This document shows, piece by piece, positions 45,755 through 55,767 of a DNA stretch of 64,000 nt. The stretch lies in assembly GCF_000632715.1 (NCBI RefSeq), contig NZ_BAWO01000016.1, positions 1 through 64,000 on the forward strand. The letters are read 5' to 3'. Position 1 is the stretch's first letter; each line of letters begins with the position of its first letter. Origin of the DNA: Parageobacillus caldoxylosilyticus NBRC 107762. Its GTDB lineage: Bacteria > Bacillota > Bacilli > Bacillales > Anoxybacillaceae. Both the position numbers and the translations under genes were made by a program. Under the pieces are notes generated by a model. That model saw nothing but the letters and a program-made list of their open reading frames with translations, was not told where the DNA came from and did no database searches.

Positions 45755-48700
45755 TTGAAGAAGAGAAACCAATCTAAAAAACTACTTACCTTAGGAATGG
45801 CTTTATCTTTAGCATTTGGGGGAATTCTCCCTTATGCGAACGTCTCTGTCTCTGCCGCGGAAATAAAACAACAAGAAACCGCTAACCAACTGTTGAATCG
45901 ATTTGGCCTTTATCATTCTACAAACGAAGTAAAAGCAAGCACGGTGCAAAAGGATAAGGAAAAACAGTTGTTTAGCGAAACTGTGCTGATTGTCAAGTAT
46001 AAAAATGTACTTTCATCAACAGAACACCAAAAAGCTGGAACAAAACTTGTCAGACGAATTTCTTCTTTGCATTATGATGTCGTGCAAATAACGGGAAAGA
46101 AAAAGTTAGAAGATGTTGTTAGCGCCTATGCAAAAAATCCAAATGTCATTTCTGTATCACGCAGCGCATATTTTTCGAGAGCCGCTGTCGATGATGCAAA
46201 AAGCTACGACATGTATCATCTTACAACATTGCAAGTAAACAAAGCTCTTGCACTAGCCGGCAAGCATCCTGTCAAAGTAGCAGTCGTCGACACCGGAATC
46301 GACGTCCATCACCCTGAATTAAAGAATAAAATTATTTCAAACTATAATGTTATGAATCCTATGCAAAAAGGAGCCGTTGATGTTCACGGCACGCACGTTG
46401 CCGGAATCATCGCAGGGGAGAAAGGAAACGGGATCGGTGGATATGGCGTGTTCCCAAATGCGCAAATTATCTCGATCGACGTGTTTAACCGTTCCTTTTT
46501 CAGTTCCGATTACATTGTGGCAGAAGGAATTTTAGAAGCGATTCGCCAAAAGGCACAAGTGATCAATTTAAGCTTAGGTTCCCCTGTCCCTTCTCCCATT
46601 GTCGAGGAAGCGATTAAAAAGGCCGTTGCCGCAAATATTACCGTTGTCGCCGCAGCTGGCAACTCCGGGATCAATACATATGAATACCCAGCTGCTTTTG
46701 AAGGTGTAATCGGAGTGGGAGCAACCAATGCAAAGAATGAACTCGCTGATTTCTCTACTTATGGCCCTGCTGTCGATGTCGTCGCCCCTGGGGAAGATAT
46801 TTACAGTTCCATTTACGATATCGACAAAAAATCAACGTTTGCAAAACTAAGCGGAACGTCCATGGCAACGCCAATGGTGACGGCAACAGTAGCGATGCTG
46901 CTGTCGAAAAATCCAAAGCTGACACCGTATGAAATTAATTATATTTTAAATAAGACGGCGAAAGATTTGGGGGAAAAAGGATACGACCTCAAATACGGTT
47001 ATGGCTTAGTCAATCCGGTTGCGGCGCTGCAGTTTAATCCCAAAAACATCCCAGCCAATCCGAATATTGCGGAAAAAGATTTGTTAAAGAAGGCAAAAAA
47101 CATCAACGTAACGTCCTATTCTGTACAAACTGGCACCATTAAGAAGTTGAATCAAACGGACTGGTATCAATTGAAAGTTCAAAAAGGAGATTACATTCAA
47201 ACAAAATTGAAAGGATCCGCCGACTACGACTATAAATTGGACATCTTATTCTTCCCTGCCGGCAAAGCAGCACCGTCTACAAAAGTGCCAGTGAATGATA
47301 CATTGCAAGGTAAAGAAGAAGGCTACTTATTTGAAGCCCCGCAAGACGGAACGCTGGTGATCGGTGTAAAAGACGCGCTCGGCAACTATAGCGAAAGCGG
47401 AAAATCGCGCTATACCCTTTCCATTGACCGAACAAAGAACAAACTCGACGATGGCAACAATGCAGAAAATCCTTTCATTATTCAATCATTGCCATATCAT
47501 TCGCAACGCGAACATGGACCACTTTTCTTTACAAACGAGCTGACAGACACGGAAACCCCAACAGATGAAAGTATAAAAACGGAAGAGCCTGCGAAAGAAG
47601 AAGCTCCGAAAGATACAGAGCAGGAAGAAGAAACAAAACCGCTGCCGGGAGACAGCGATTACTTCCGTTTTACAGTACCAGAATCGGAGGATGGAACGGA
47701 GCAAACGGTTCATGTTTCGCTAACAGGAGTGCCTGGAATTGATTCCACCATCAACTTATATGCCATCGAAAAACTGGAAGAAGAACCAAGCTCTGACGGA
47801 GAAACGGAGCAAACGCCTGAAGAACAACCCGAAGAACAGCCTGGAGAACAACCTGGTGAACAGCCGGCGGAAAATCAATTTATGATTGATTCCGTCAACA
47901 TGAAAGGGTACGGCGAAGGGGAGGAACTCACATTTAATGCGATACCGGGCATGGAATATATGATTGAGGTTACGAATAAACCAACCCTTGATCCATTGAT
48001 GACGTCCCTTTTTGGAGAACCGGAAATGGATTTAACAAGAAACTTCTCTTCTCACTTGCCTTACCAGTTAACGATTGATGCAACCACTTTGCCAGCAGAT
48101 GAGGATGGTTTTCCAATGGAAGAGGAAATACCGGAAGAAGAGCTAACGAAAGGAAACATCGAAGCATATTTAGCGAAAAAAGAAGCATTAAAAGAGAAAC
48201 GAAGCGCAGTTATCTCGGATCCAGGGATGCTCTCTAGCGAGGACGATGGGATCGAAAACGTTCTTAACGCGGCACAACCTTATGATTTAAGCCAAACGGT
48301 AAGCGGATATTTTCAATACAGCGGAGATGAAGATTGGTTTGCCTTTACGCCTAAGCAAAACGGAATTTACGAGTTCCGCTTTGCCGCAGATGAAAATCAT
48401 GAGGTTCCAAGCATGAGCATATTCGTTTATAACGAAAAACAAAAAGAATTCTCCCATCTCGGTTCTAACCTTTCTGATTACGGCTTTGAACCAAAAGATC
48501 GCTATCAAATCGGTCTAAAAGGCGGGCAAACTTACTATATTCAACTAACGGAAAAAATGTATCGTCCATCCGTGAAAGCCTATACGTTTACGTCGACGCT
48601 GCTGGCAAGCAATACAGCAGATAAATTCGAGAATAACGATGACTTTGAAAAAGCAACAAACATCAGACTAAAAGCAATTACAGGAAACTTTGCTTCCGCC

Positions 48701-49420
48701 CAAGATATAGATATTTACTACTTCAAACCAGACCAAAACGGGCTTTACGGATTTGCGATGACTCCGCTAAGCGTTCCTGCGAAATACGCCAAACTGCCAA
48801 AAGAACTGTTAACGCCGATTGACCCGGTAGTGATTGTCATCGAAGATACGAATGGCAACAAAAAATTAGACAAGGAAGAGGAAGGAAAAGAATGGATAAC
48901 CGACCGCGGCTTTTCCAATGAAGCAGAGCGTGGTGCCTTTAAAGCGGTGAAACCAAAAGGATACTTTATCGTTACTCTGAATTATTTCGGAGATACTTCG
49001 CTAATGCCATACCAATTTACATTGGCAAAAGCTGCCTTGCAAGATGAAGACAAAAATTCGACGGTGAAAAATAACATTCCATCAAAACCGCTTCCATTGA
49101 AAAAACCGAATAAAAACACATTCTATAATACCGGTTATATGAATGTTACCAACAATAACGGCGATGTTGATTACTATGTGTTTACGGCGAATGAAGAACG
49201 AGCATATAAATTTAAGCTCGAACTGCCTTCCGACCTTGATGGGGTGATCAGCGTTTATGATGCAAAAGGCAAACAAGTTGGAAAAGCAGATTACTATATC
49301 AGCGGGGACGCCGAATATTTGAAATTAAAATTAAAGAAAGGAAAATACTTTATCAAAGTGGAAGATGCATTTGGCAATGCAAGCATTAACCCATATAAAC
49401 TCATTGTGCGAAAAGAATAA
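45755..49420 (+). CDS. Large secreted subtilisin-like protease (S8) with C-terminal beta domains
   Basis: The 1221-residue protein starts at TTG 45755 behind AGGAGGGAG. A signal peptide ends VSVSAAE. A propeptide region (about 35-140) is followed by an S8 domain with Asp in VAVVDTGIDVHHPEL, His in DVHGTHVAGII, Asn in AAAGNSG and Ser in LSGTSMATPMV. The remaining ~780 residues hold several PPC-like domains of the pattern 'DxDYYxFxxxxxG.Y' (DSDYFRFTVPES, DEDWFAFTPKQNG, DIDIYYFKPDQNG, DVDYYVFTANEE). Acidic linkers and a short EEQPGEQP repeat lie near 690. No SLH or sorting motif is seen, so it is probably released or loosely wall-bound. Confidence 0.93.
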   Translation: MKKRNQSKKLLTLGMALSLAFGGILPYANVSVSAAEIKQQETANQLLNRFGLYHSTNEVKASTVQKDKEKQLFSETVLIVKYKNVLSSTEHQKAGTKLVRRISSLHYDVVQITGKKKLEDVVSAYAKNPNVISVSRSAYFSRAAVDDAKSYDMYHLTTLQVNKALALAGKHPVKVAVVDTGIDVHHPELKNKIISNYNVMNPMQKGAVDVHGTHVAGIIAGEKGNGIGGYGVFPNAQIISIDVFNRSFFSSDYIVAEGILEAIRQKAQVINLSLGSPVPSPIVEEAIKKAVAANITVVAAAGNSGINTYEYPAAFEGVIGVGATNAKNELADFSTYGPAVDVVAPGEDIYSSIYDIDKKSTFAKLSGTSMATPMVTATVAMLLSKNPKLTPYEINYILNKTAKDLGEKGYDLKYGYGLVNPVAALQFNPKNIPANPNIAEKDLLKKAKNINVTSYSVQTGTIKKLNQTDWYQLKVQKGDYIQTKLKGSADYDYKLDILFFPAGKAAPSTKVPVNDTLQGKEEGYLFEAPQDGTLVIGVKDALGNYSESGKSRYTLSIDRTKNKLDDGNNAENPFIIQSLPYHSQREHGPLFFTNELTDTETPTDESIKTEEPAKEEAPKDTEQEEETKPLPGDSDYFRFTVPESEDGTEQTVHVSLTGVPGIDSTINLYAIEKLEEEPSSDGETEQTPEEQPEEQPGEQPGEQPAENQFMIDSVNMKGYGEGEELTFNAIPGMEYMIEVTNKPTLDPLMTSLFGEPEMDLTRNFSSHLPYQLTIDATTLPADEDGFPMEEEIPEEELTKGNIEAYLAKKEALKEKRSAVISDPGMLSSEDDGIENVLNAAQPYDLSQTVSGYFQYSGDEDWFAFTPKQNGIYEFRFAADENHEVPSMSIFVYNEKQKEFSHLGSNLSDYGFEPKDRYQIGLKGGQTYYIQLTEKMYRPSVKAYTFTSTLLASNTADKFENNDDFEKATNIRLKAITGNFASAQDIDIYYFKPDQNGLYGFAMTPLSVPAKYAKLPKELLTPIDPVVIVIEDTNGNKKLDKEEEGKEWITDRGFSNEAERGAFKAVKPKGYFIVTLNYFGDTSLMPYQFTLAKAALQDEDKNSTVKNNIPSKPLPLKKPNKNTFYNTGYMNVTNNNGDVDYYVFTANEERAYKFKLELPSDLDGVISVYDAKGKQVGKADYYISGDAEYLKLKLKKGKYFIKVEDAFGNASINPYKLIVRKE

Positions 49421-49432
49421 CAAAGTCAAGAA

Positions 49433-49464
49433 AGGCTGCCTTCCATTAGGGAGGCAGCCTTCTA
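49433..49464. terminator. Terminator between the convergent subtilase genes
   Basis: Stem aggctgcct / aggcagcct with loop tccattaggg, A-rich on the left and T-containing on the right. Confidence 0.8.
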
Positions 49465-51381
49465 TTTGAATATGTCATTTTCAGCGCGGGCGATGAAAAC
49501 GAAAAGCTCTAGCCGCTTCACAAGCTGATAAGGTCTAAACGTACCATCAGGATACCCTTTTGTAATGTTTGCTGCAGCCATTTTATAAATTTCCGCATGC
49601 CCCGTCACCTTGTCGGTAACGTCTTTAAACGTAATGGAAGAAGCACTAGGGAGTTGGTACGCCTTCGCTAACAGCATTGCTGTTTCCGCGCGGGTGATAG
49701 GCTGTTGCGGACGAAACGTACCATCTGGAAACCCATTTACCAACCCTCGCTCATATGCAGATTGAATATATCCAGACGCGGAATTAGCAGAGCCCACATC
49801 TTTAAAAACGGTAGACCGTTTTGTCGAATCCAAATGCAACGCCCGTCCTAACATCGTTACCGCTTCGGCACGCGTTACAAAATCATTAGGCTTGATCGTA
49901 CCGTTATTATATCCAGTAACAATTCCCTTGCTGAATAAATAAACAATGTGGGGCGTGTACCAAATGCCGTTTGTCAAATCTTTGTAATCTGGTTCTGAAA
50001 GGGTTACGGTGATCGGATTAGACAATGCTGATTCTGTTCCATCGCTATATACAGAAGAAAACTGATAGCGGTAAGTTCCTTTGAGCACGTAGTCTGTAAA
50101 TGACGAACTAGACTGCAGCTTTTTTATTTGCTTTCCATCGCGATACACATTATATCCTTGAATACTGTCAGCAAGCGGCGTAACAGAAAAGTTTACTACT
50201 CCCGCTGCATTGGATTGCAGCTTCACTTTCAGCTGCGGCGGTTTATTTTGTTCTGCCTGTACTAATCCATAGCCGTACCAATCATCTTTTCCAGGCGTGC
50301 CTAAATCCATCGCATTTGCCCTTAACATTTGGCGAAGTTCGACATTCGTTTTATTCGGATACTGCTGCTTATATAAGGCTAATATACCGCTGACAAATGG
50401 AGCTGCCATGGACGTCCCCGCCATCCATGTATATCCGTCCGGATTGCCGTCCAAATCACAGGCAACAGGAACGGTGCTGTAAATGTTTTCACCAGGCGCT
50501 GCAACCTCGACTGCTGGGCCTGTTGCAGAATAAGCAACGCGAACGTTTTGGTTGTTGATGGCTGCAACGGCGATCGCACTGTCATATTTCGCAGGATATT
50601 CGACGGTATCTCCTGTTCCTTTTTCGTTGCCGTTGTTTCCAGCCGCCGCGACCACCAAAATTCCTTTCTGATATGCTTTATCAATGGCTTCTTTTAGCAC
50701 AGGAGAACCTTCTGAAGCAGCAAAACTCAAGTTAATAATATCCATATGGTTTTGTATCGCCCATTCAATCCCTGCTAAAACAGTCGATATCGTTCCTTCG
50801 CCGAAGCGGTCCAATACTTTCACCGCATAGATGCTTGCCTCCGGAGCTACTCCAAGCACCCCAATATGATTATTTTTCGCCGCGATAATACCTGCCACAT
50901 GGGTGCCGTGTCCGTTATCATCATTATAAGCATTAGGGCAATAGGATAACATGCACGCACCGCCCGATACATGTAAATCAGGATGATTCGTATCAATTCC
51001 TGTATCTAAAATGGCGATCTTCACGCCTTTACCCGTAACGCCACGGACGTGCATGCCGGTTGCTTTTGTTTTCGTTATGCCCCAGCCTACCACCTGTCCG
51101 TCAATCGTAACGGTTTCATCCTGCTGAATGTATTCTACTCCCGGTAATTGCCGCAAAAGATCCATAGAAGCCAACGGCACATTGGCAGATAAAGCTGGAA
51201 TCACGTCAAACCGCTGATACACTTTTCCTTGCAGCTGTTCCACTGCTTTTTCGTCGACATGCTTTTTAAAAAGAATAATCACATTGATCCGCTTTGTTTC
51301 AGATGCAAAAGTGGAAGCAGCGGGCAGAAAACTCATCATCACGAGAACAGCACTGAAAAAAACGAGACACCATTTTTTCAT
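49462..51381 (-). CDS. SLH-anchored subtilisin-like protease
   Basis: The 639-residue precursor has a signal peptide (cleaved after STFA, about residue 27) and an inhibitor I9-type propeptide (about 32-97). An S8 domain (about 110-385) has Asp in IAILDTGIDTNHPDL, His in GHGTHVAGIIAA, Asn in AAAGNNG and Ser in MAGTSMAAPFV. A fibronectin-like domain (about 390-470) and three SLH repeats at the C-terminus (WYTPHIVYLFSKGIVTGY, FKDVGSANSASGYIQSA, FKDVTDKVTGHAEIYKM) follow. It is probably a wall-held protease for processing exported proteins or turnover of wall proteins. It faces the larger subtilase end to end. Confidence 0.93.
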   Translation of the reverse strand: MKKWCLVFFSAVLVMMSFLPAASTFASETKRINVIILFKKHVDEKAVEQLQGKVYQRFDVIPALSANVPLASMDLLRQLPGVEYIQQDETVTIDGQVVGWGITKTKATGMHVRGVTGKGVKIAILDTGIDTNHPDLHVSGGACMLSYCPNAYNDDNGHGTHVAGIIAAKNNHIGVLGVAPEASIYAVKVLDRFGEGTISTVLAGIEWAIQNHMDIINLSFAASEGSPVLKEAIDKAYQKGILVVAAAGNNGNEKGTGDTVEYPAKYDSAIAVAAINNQNVRVAYSATGPAVEVAAPGENIYSTVPVACDLDGNPDGYTWMAGTSMAAPFVSGILALYKQQYPNKTNVELRQMLRANAMDLGTPGKDDWYGYGLVQAEQNKPPQLKVKLQSNAAGVVNFSVTPLADSIQGYNVYRDGKQIKKLQSSSSFTDYVLKGTYRYQFSSVYSDGTESALSNPITVTLSEPDYKDLTNGIWYTPHIVYLFSKGIVTGYNNGTIKPNDFVTRAEAVTMLGRALHLDSTKRSTVFKDVGSANSASGYIQSAYERGLVNGFPDGTFRPQQPITRAETAMLLAKAYQLPSASSITFKDVTDKVTGHAEIYKMAAANITKGYPDGTFRPYQLVKRLELFVFIARAENDIFK

Positions 51382-51460
51382 ATGAAATAACCTCTCATGC
51401 GAGAAAATCTGCTACTATTCTCTATTTTACTATTTCATTGAACACGGCGGTATAAATATT

Positions 51461-52867
51461 TCATTGAACACGGTCGTATAAAGGCTGAAAGTTCAATCCT
51501 GATTCGGATGCGTAATAGTCTAATATTCCGAGATAAATAGCTTTCGCTGCTTCTCCCTGCCAGTATGAAGAGCCTAACTTTTTGGCATCTTCTTTACGAT
51601 CAATAAAACCTAACTCCACTAAAACCGCAGGCATATTATTTTCCCGAAGAACGTGCAAATCTCCTTTTTTCACTCCACGGTCCGCTGCATTCCATGCTTC
51701 GACTAACCGTTTTTGGATACATTGAGCGAGCTTCTTGCTTTTTTCTACATATGGATTTGTCGCTGCCGCACTATAATAGTACGTTTCCGTGCCCGTTCCG
51801 CCGCCTGAATTCGTATGGATGCTGACAAATATATCTCCATTCATCTTTTTCGCAAAATCAACCCTGCCGCTTAGCGGGACAAATACATCTTTTTCGCGCG
51901 TTAAAGCAATACGAAATCCTGTATCTTCAAATAATGACTTTACTTTTAAAGCGACGCTGAGATTAATATCCTTTTCTTTTAATCCATTTGCCACTGCTCC
52001 AGGGTCATAGTCACCATGCCCAGGATCGATGATAATGGTTTGCGTTTTTACATATTGCAACAGCCGGTCCGTTGGGTTAGATGGACTCATTCCACTAAGG
52101 TAAGCAGTATGTACAAAACCTTCTATTCCCGAAGCGCGAACATATGCCCAATTACCAACAATATGTAAGATCTCTACTTTTTCTCCTTTTTTCAATACAG
52201 CCACAGTACTAAAGTTGGTGGATGGTCCTTGACGGACATTCAAAGTTGACGCATTTACCGTTGCTTGTTGAACAGCTGTGAATTGATAATGGACCCGGAA
52301 TTTTGGATTAATGGCTCTTGCAATAAACACCGCAAAATCGGCACGTATAATCGGTTGATCTTGACCAAACGTTCCATCCGCAAGCCCTTGGGCAATCCCT
52401 TTCGCCATTAGTTGCTGGATCGCTGTCGATATCGTGTTTCCGCCAAGCGAATAAGCGCGGTTGATAAGCAGCGCCATTTCTCCCCGCGTAACAAACTGAT
52501 TAGGACGAAAAGTACCATCATTGTAACCGCTAATAATGTTTTTTTCAACTGCTTCTTGTATGTATCCCGAAGCAAAATTCCCTTTGCCTACATCTTTAAA
52601 TTTTGTTGCTCTCTGTGTTCCATCGAAATTAAGCGTTCTTCCAATAATGGCCGCAGCCTCTGCTCTTGTCACATTTTTAGATGGATAAAAATATCCAGAT
52701 GAACTGCCTTGAACCATTTTCCCTTGCGCTAAATAATAAATTTCTTTTGCAGCGCGATGAGTCGTGCCAACATCACGAAAATATGGAGCAGCGCTAGTGT
52801 GACCAACAGGACCGATGAGTACTGCGGCCAACAACAGACAAAAAGCGACAAATACTCCTTTTCTCAT
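51461..52867 (-). CDS. SLH-anchored N-acetylmuramoyl-L-alanine amidase with SH3 domain
   Basis: The 468-residue protein has a signal peptide (to GHTSA, about 27), three SLH repeats (about 28-195; FRDVGTTHRAAKEIYYLAQGK, FKDVGKGNFASGYIQEAVEK), and an SH3-type module (about 200-265, ASTLNVRQGPSTNFSTV). An Amidase_3 zinc domain (about 280-455) has ligands in IIDPGHGDYD, LKEKDINLS and SIHTNSGG and catalytic Glu in VLVELGFIDR. It cleaves the amide between MurNAc and L-Ala. It resembles wall amidases of other S-layer bacilli and lies in a row of SLH hydrolases. Confidence 0.94.
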   Translation of the reverse strand: MRKGVFVAFCLLLAAVLIGPVGHTSAAPYFRDVGTTHRAAKEIYYLAQGKMVQGSSSGYFYPSKNVTRAEAAAIIGRTLNFDGTQRATKFKDVGKGNFASGYIQEAVEKNIISGYNDGTFRPNQFVTRGEMALLINRAYSLGGNTISTAIQQLMAKGIAQGLADGTFGQDQPIIRADFAVFIARAINPKFRVHYQFTAVQQATVNASTLNVRQGPSTNFSTVAVLKKGEKVEILHIVGNWAYVRASGIEGFVHTAYLSGMSPSNPTDRLLQYVKTQTIIIDPGHGDYDPGAVANGLKEKDINLSVALKVKSLFEDTGFRIALTREKDVFVPLSGRVDFAKKMNGDIFVSIHTNSGGGTGTETYYYSAAATNPYVEKSKKLAQCIQKRLVEAWNAADRGVKKGDLHVLRENNMPAVLVELGFIDRKEDAKKLGSSYWQGEAAKAIYLGILDYYASESGLNFQPLYDRVQ

Positions 52868-53693
52868 ACATCCTTTCTCCCTTTTTTGATATATTTTTCT
52901 ACTATTCTACCACAAACTTCATGTTTTCTAAATAAAAAATGGTTCCTTTTCCTTATCATAGACTTTGAGCCATATTTCTCACATTTCGTATGGAAGTACT
53001 TTTTCATCTTGTAGGGATAACCATCAGCATGTCCTTGTTGGATGGCTTGGTGCGCGAGGTTCTTGCGAAGAGGCATTCGTGGCAGACCGCTTGAATCGAT
53101 TGGCTGTAAAGGGGAAATCTTTCCTTTTGTTTGCTTTTGCAGTTCGCTTTTAGTGTCCAGCAGCCGCATTAGAGAAAAGATGTTCCTTCACTCATCAAAG
53201 ACATTCATCCAAACACAGGCAGACTTGTGATGCGGGCACACCATCGATCCGAATCCGTTTTGGCCGCAAAACAGGAGAACTCTTCCTTTCCCTGCCTGAT
53301 AGGATAGCCCAAAATAGAACATATGTTTGCTTTTCATAAATAAAAATCTCCCGATTCATCTCCCCTTCCCTTCGATTAGAAGAGGAAGACTTCTCGGGAA
53401 AAATATGAAAAAAACCCCTCAAACTGAACTTTTGCACCATTCAAGTCGGCAGGTTCTGGCGTACTAGAGAGTTTTTCCTGCACCTGCGTGCAGGCATTCA
53501 CTCTTGTTCCGTTAAATATCATGGACAAACACCTCATTGGCGCTTAGCTCCCTGTCGGCTTGGGTCAAAACCGTTTTCCGCTTCATCCCAATCACTTCAG
53601 CCACAGACTTTCGTGGCTAATACTTTTGCAAACCGCCAGCTTTTTCTGTCTACTTCAAGGGAGCCTGTTCATGATATGTTCATTCCTTGAGAA
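52868..53693. other. Decayed region between the amidase and a hypothetical gene
   Basis: No intact gene is seen. On the minus strand, pieces such as QADRELSANEVFVHDI and FNGTRVNACTQVQEKL (about 53420-53560) are faintly like the C-terminal tail of IS605 TnpB proteins, and 53195-53440 encodes a further open but unassigned stretch. Plus-strand frames here have no support. It is probably an old insertion-sequence scar. A hairpin (gccacagactttcgtggc, about 53598-53615) is also present. Confidence 0.35.
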
Positions 53694-54089
53694 TTACGAT
53701 TGCGATGTTAATTTTTCCTTCAGCCGTTCGATATGGTACTTCGCTTCCATTCTACACGTATAGTCAATATCATCCATCCCCAATTGAGCAATAAGACTGT
53801 CCAGCGCCTTCATTTCCTGTTCTGTCGGTGGTTCTGTCAATGCCTTTTCAATCACTTCGTTTATTTTTGCAGCCAACTCTTCGTGAAAATCTGGGTTAGA
53901 CTTGATCTCATCATCTATTTTCTTGAACCAAGAAGCATTTTTTTGCGCATAATCCCGCCAGTACGCAATAAAATCCTCTAAGTTATATTTTTTTTCATCC
54001 CATTGAATCATTTCCATATATTTCTCAAAGGCGGCCGAAATAGACCTCGTAATGCTTATTTTTATTCCGTTCGGAAGGCTCTTGAACAT
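53694..54089 (-). CDS. Hypothetical protein, 131 residues, unknown
   Basis: Predicted all-helical, charged and without signal peptide or membrane helix. It is rich in aromatic residues near the N-terminus (IAYWRDYAQKNASWFKKID) and ends in a basic helix. The start ATG at 54089 has AGGAGGTAA just upstream, a good ribosome-binding site, which supports a real gene. I do not recognise the family. It lies alone between decayed DNA and mnaA, on the same strand as mnaA, with a gap of about 110 bp. Confidence 0.7.
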   Translation of the reverse strand: MFKSLPNGIKISITRSISAAFEKYMEMIQWDEKKYNLEDFIAYWRDYAQKNASWFKKIDDEIKSNPDFHEELAAKINEVIEKALTEPPTEQEMKALDSLIAQLGMDDIDYTCRMEAKYHIERLKEKLTSQS

Positions 54090-54198
54090 AATAGTGATAT
54101 ATTACCTCCTAAAGTGATGATTCATTTTTATATCTTCATCAAAAAACAACCTTATATTCGATACAACGTTTATTTTCCATTACTGATCCATATTTTGT

Positions 54199-55344
54199 CT
54201 AAATAGTAAAAGGAGCTGGAGCAGATTCTGCCTTGCCAAAATAATAAAGAATGGCCTGCACGATGCGTTTGGAAGCTTGCCCATCTCCGTATGGATTTGA
54301 AGCTTTCGCCATTTTTTCATATTCGTTTCGATTATTCAACAGCTCGCGGGCCATGCGGTATATCGTTTCTTCATTGGTTCCCGCTAATTTCAGCGTTCCC
54401 GCTTCGATGCCTTCCGGCCGTTCCGTCGTATCGCGAAGCACTAATACCGGAACTCCCAACGAAGGCGCTTCTTCCTGCACGCCGCCGGAATCCGTCAAAA
54501 TAAGAAACGCTCTCGCGGCAAGATTATGAAAATCAAATACATCTAAAGGTTCAATTAAATGAATGCGCGGATCATGGCCAAGAATTTCATCGGCTACTTC
54601 ACGTACCGCCGGATTTAAATGAACAGGGTAAACGACTTGCACATCTTCATGCTCTTGAACAATGCGCTTAATCGCGCGGAACATGTTGCGCATGGATTCG
54701 CCAAGATTTTCCCTGCGATGGGCAGTTAATAAAATCATGCGGTCGTTGCCGATTTTCGTTAAAATATCATGCTGATAATCTTCGGTCACCGTCGTTTTTA
54801 ACGCGTCGATGGCCGTGTTTCCCGTAATAAAAATCGAATCGGGTTTTTTATTCTCACGGATTAAGTTTTCGTGCGCTTTTTTCGTTGGCGCAAAATGAAG
54901 ATCGGCGATCACACCGGTAAGCTGACGGTTCATTTCTTCCGGAAATGGTGAATATTTATTCCACGTGCGCAACCCGGCTTCAACATGCCCGACAGCGATT
55001 TGATTGTAAAACGCCGCGAGGCTGGCGACAAACGTCGTTGTCGTATCCCCGTGCACCAGCACTAAATCCGGCTTCACCTTTTTCATCACGTCATCGAGTC
55101 CTTCTAAAGCGCGGACGGTAATATCCGTCAACGTTTGGCGGTCTTTCATAATATTTAAGTCATAATCGGGCTTTATATGGAAAATTTCTAGCACTTGGTC
55201 CAGCATTTGCCGATGCTGCGCCGTTACGGTGACAATCGGTTCAATCAGTTCCGAATGTTTTTTCAGCTCCAATACAAGCGGTGCCATTTTAATTGCTTCC
55301 GGTCTTGTGCCGAAAATAGTCATTACTTTAATTTTATCTGCCAT
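54199..55344 (-). CDS. mnaA: MnaA, UDP-GlcNAc 2-epimerase
   Basis: About 381 residues from ATG 55344 (AGGTG 6 nt before); a GTG three codons upstream is the alternative. The non-hydrolysing epimerase pattern is clear: VMTIFGTRPEAIKMAPL, VHGDTTT, GHVEAGLRTWNKYSPFPEEMNR, LTAHRRENLG, ILTDSGGVQEEAPSLGVPVLVLR. It interconverts UDP-GlcNAc and UDP-ManNAc in the cytoplasm. UDP-ManNAc is the donor for TagA-type transferases and the substrate of the WecC-like dehydrogenase, both encoded about 16-19 kb away, so it belongs to the same wall polysaccharide pathway. Confidence 0.96.
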   Translation of the reverse strand: MADKIKVMTIFGTRPEAIKMAPLVLELKKHSELIEPIVTVTAQHRQMLDQVLEIFHIKPDYDLNIMKDRQTLTDITVRALEGLDDVMKKVKPDLVLVHGDTTTTFVASLAAFYNQIAVGHVEAGLRTWNKYSPFPEEMNRQLTGVIADLHFAPTKKAHENLIRENKKPDSIFITGNTAIDALKTTVTEDYQHDILTKIGNDRMILLTAHRRENLGESMRNMFRAIKRIVQEHEDVQVVYPVHLNPAVREVADEILGHDPRIHLIEPLDVFDFHNLAARAFLILTDSGGVQEEAPSLGVPVLVLRDTTERPEGIEAGTLKLAGTNEETIYRMARELLNNRNEYEKMAKASNPYGDGQASKRIVQAILYYFGKAESAPAPFTI

Positions 55345-55767
55345 TACTTTCACCTACAATGTAAAATGTTAGATCCGGTGCAAACTTCATTCCTTACATT
55401 ATCATAACCTTTCCATTTTCTCAACCATTAGCGCATTCGTTCTCCATAAACTTGAATGCTTCCCAATAGAAAAATTGGTTCTTCTTTACTGATTAGATAG
55501 CTATGAGGGGGACTTGAGTCGGGGAAAGCAAGTTTTTTGGTAAAATTCAGGAGGTAGGTTTGGTGCGATCGCGACAATTCCTAAGGCCGAAAGCTTTCCA
55601 TCATGCTCGAAAAATGATTCATATCCATAGCTTAGCATTCTAGATGGCAAACATGCATTGCTACGCGTATATTTAGAAACGAACAACGCTTCGTAAAAAA
55701 AGGACAGCTCCGGAAAACCCCAAGCCATCCCTTTTCATTGGATAAACCGTCCATCATCTTTTCCCAT
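55345..55767. other. Gap upstream of mnaA with a doubtful small frame
   Basis: The minus-strand frame 55501-55728 (75 codons, MAWGFPELSFFYEALFVSKY...) looks somewhat protein-like, with balanced composition. It has no ribosome-binding site and no recognised family, so it may be a gene fragment. The mnaA promoter should lie near 55380-55440 on the minus strand. Confidence 0.35.

Noticed and set aside
53400-53620. IS200/IS605 right end with guide-like RNA
   Set aside because: Only short TnpB-like fragments are visible, with no intact transposase, and no matching left end; too weak for a call.
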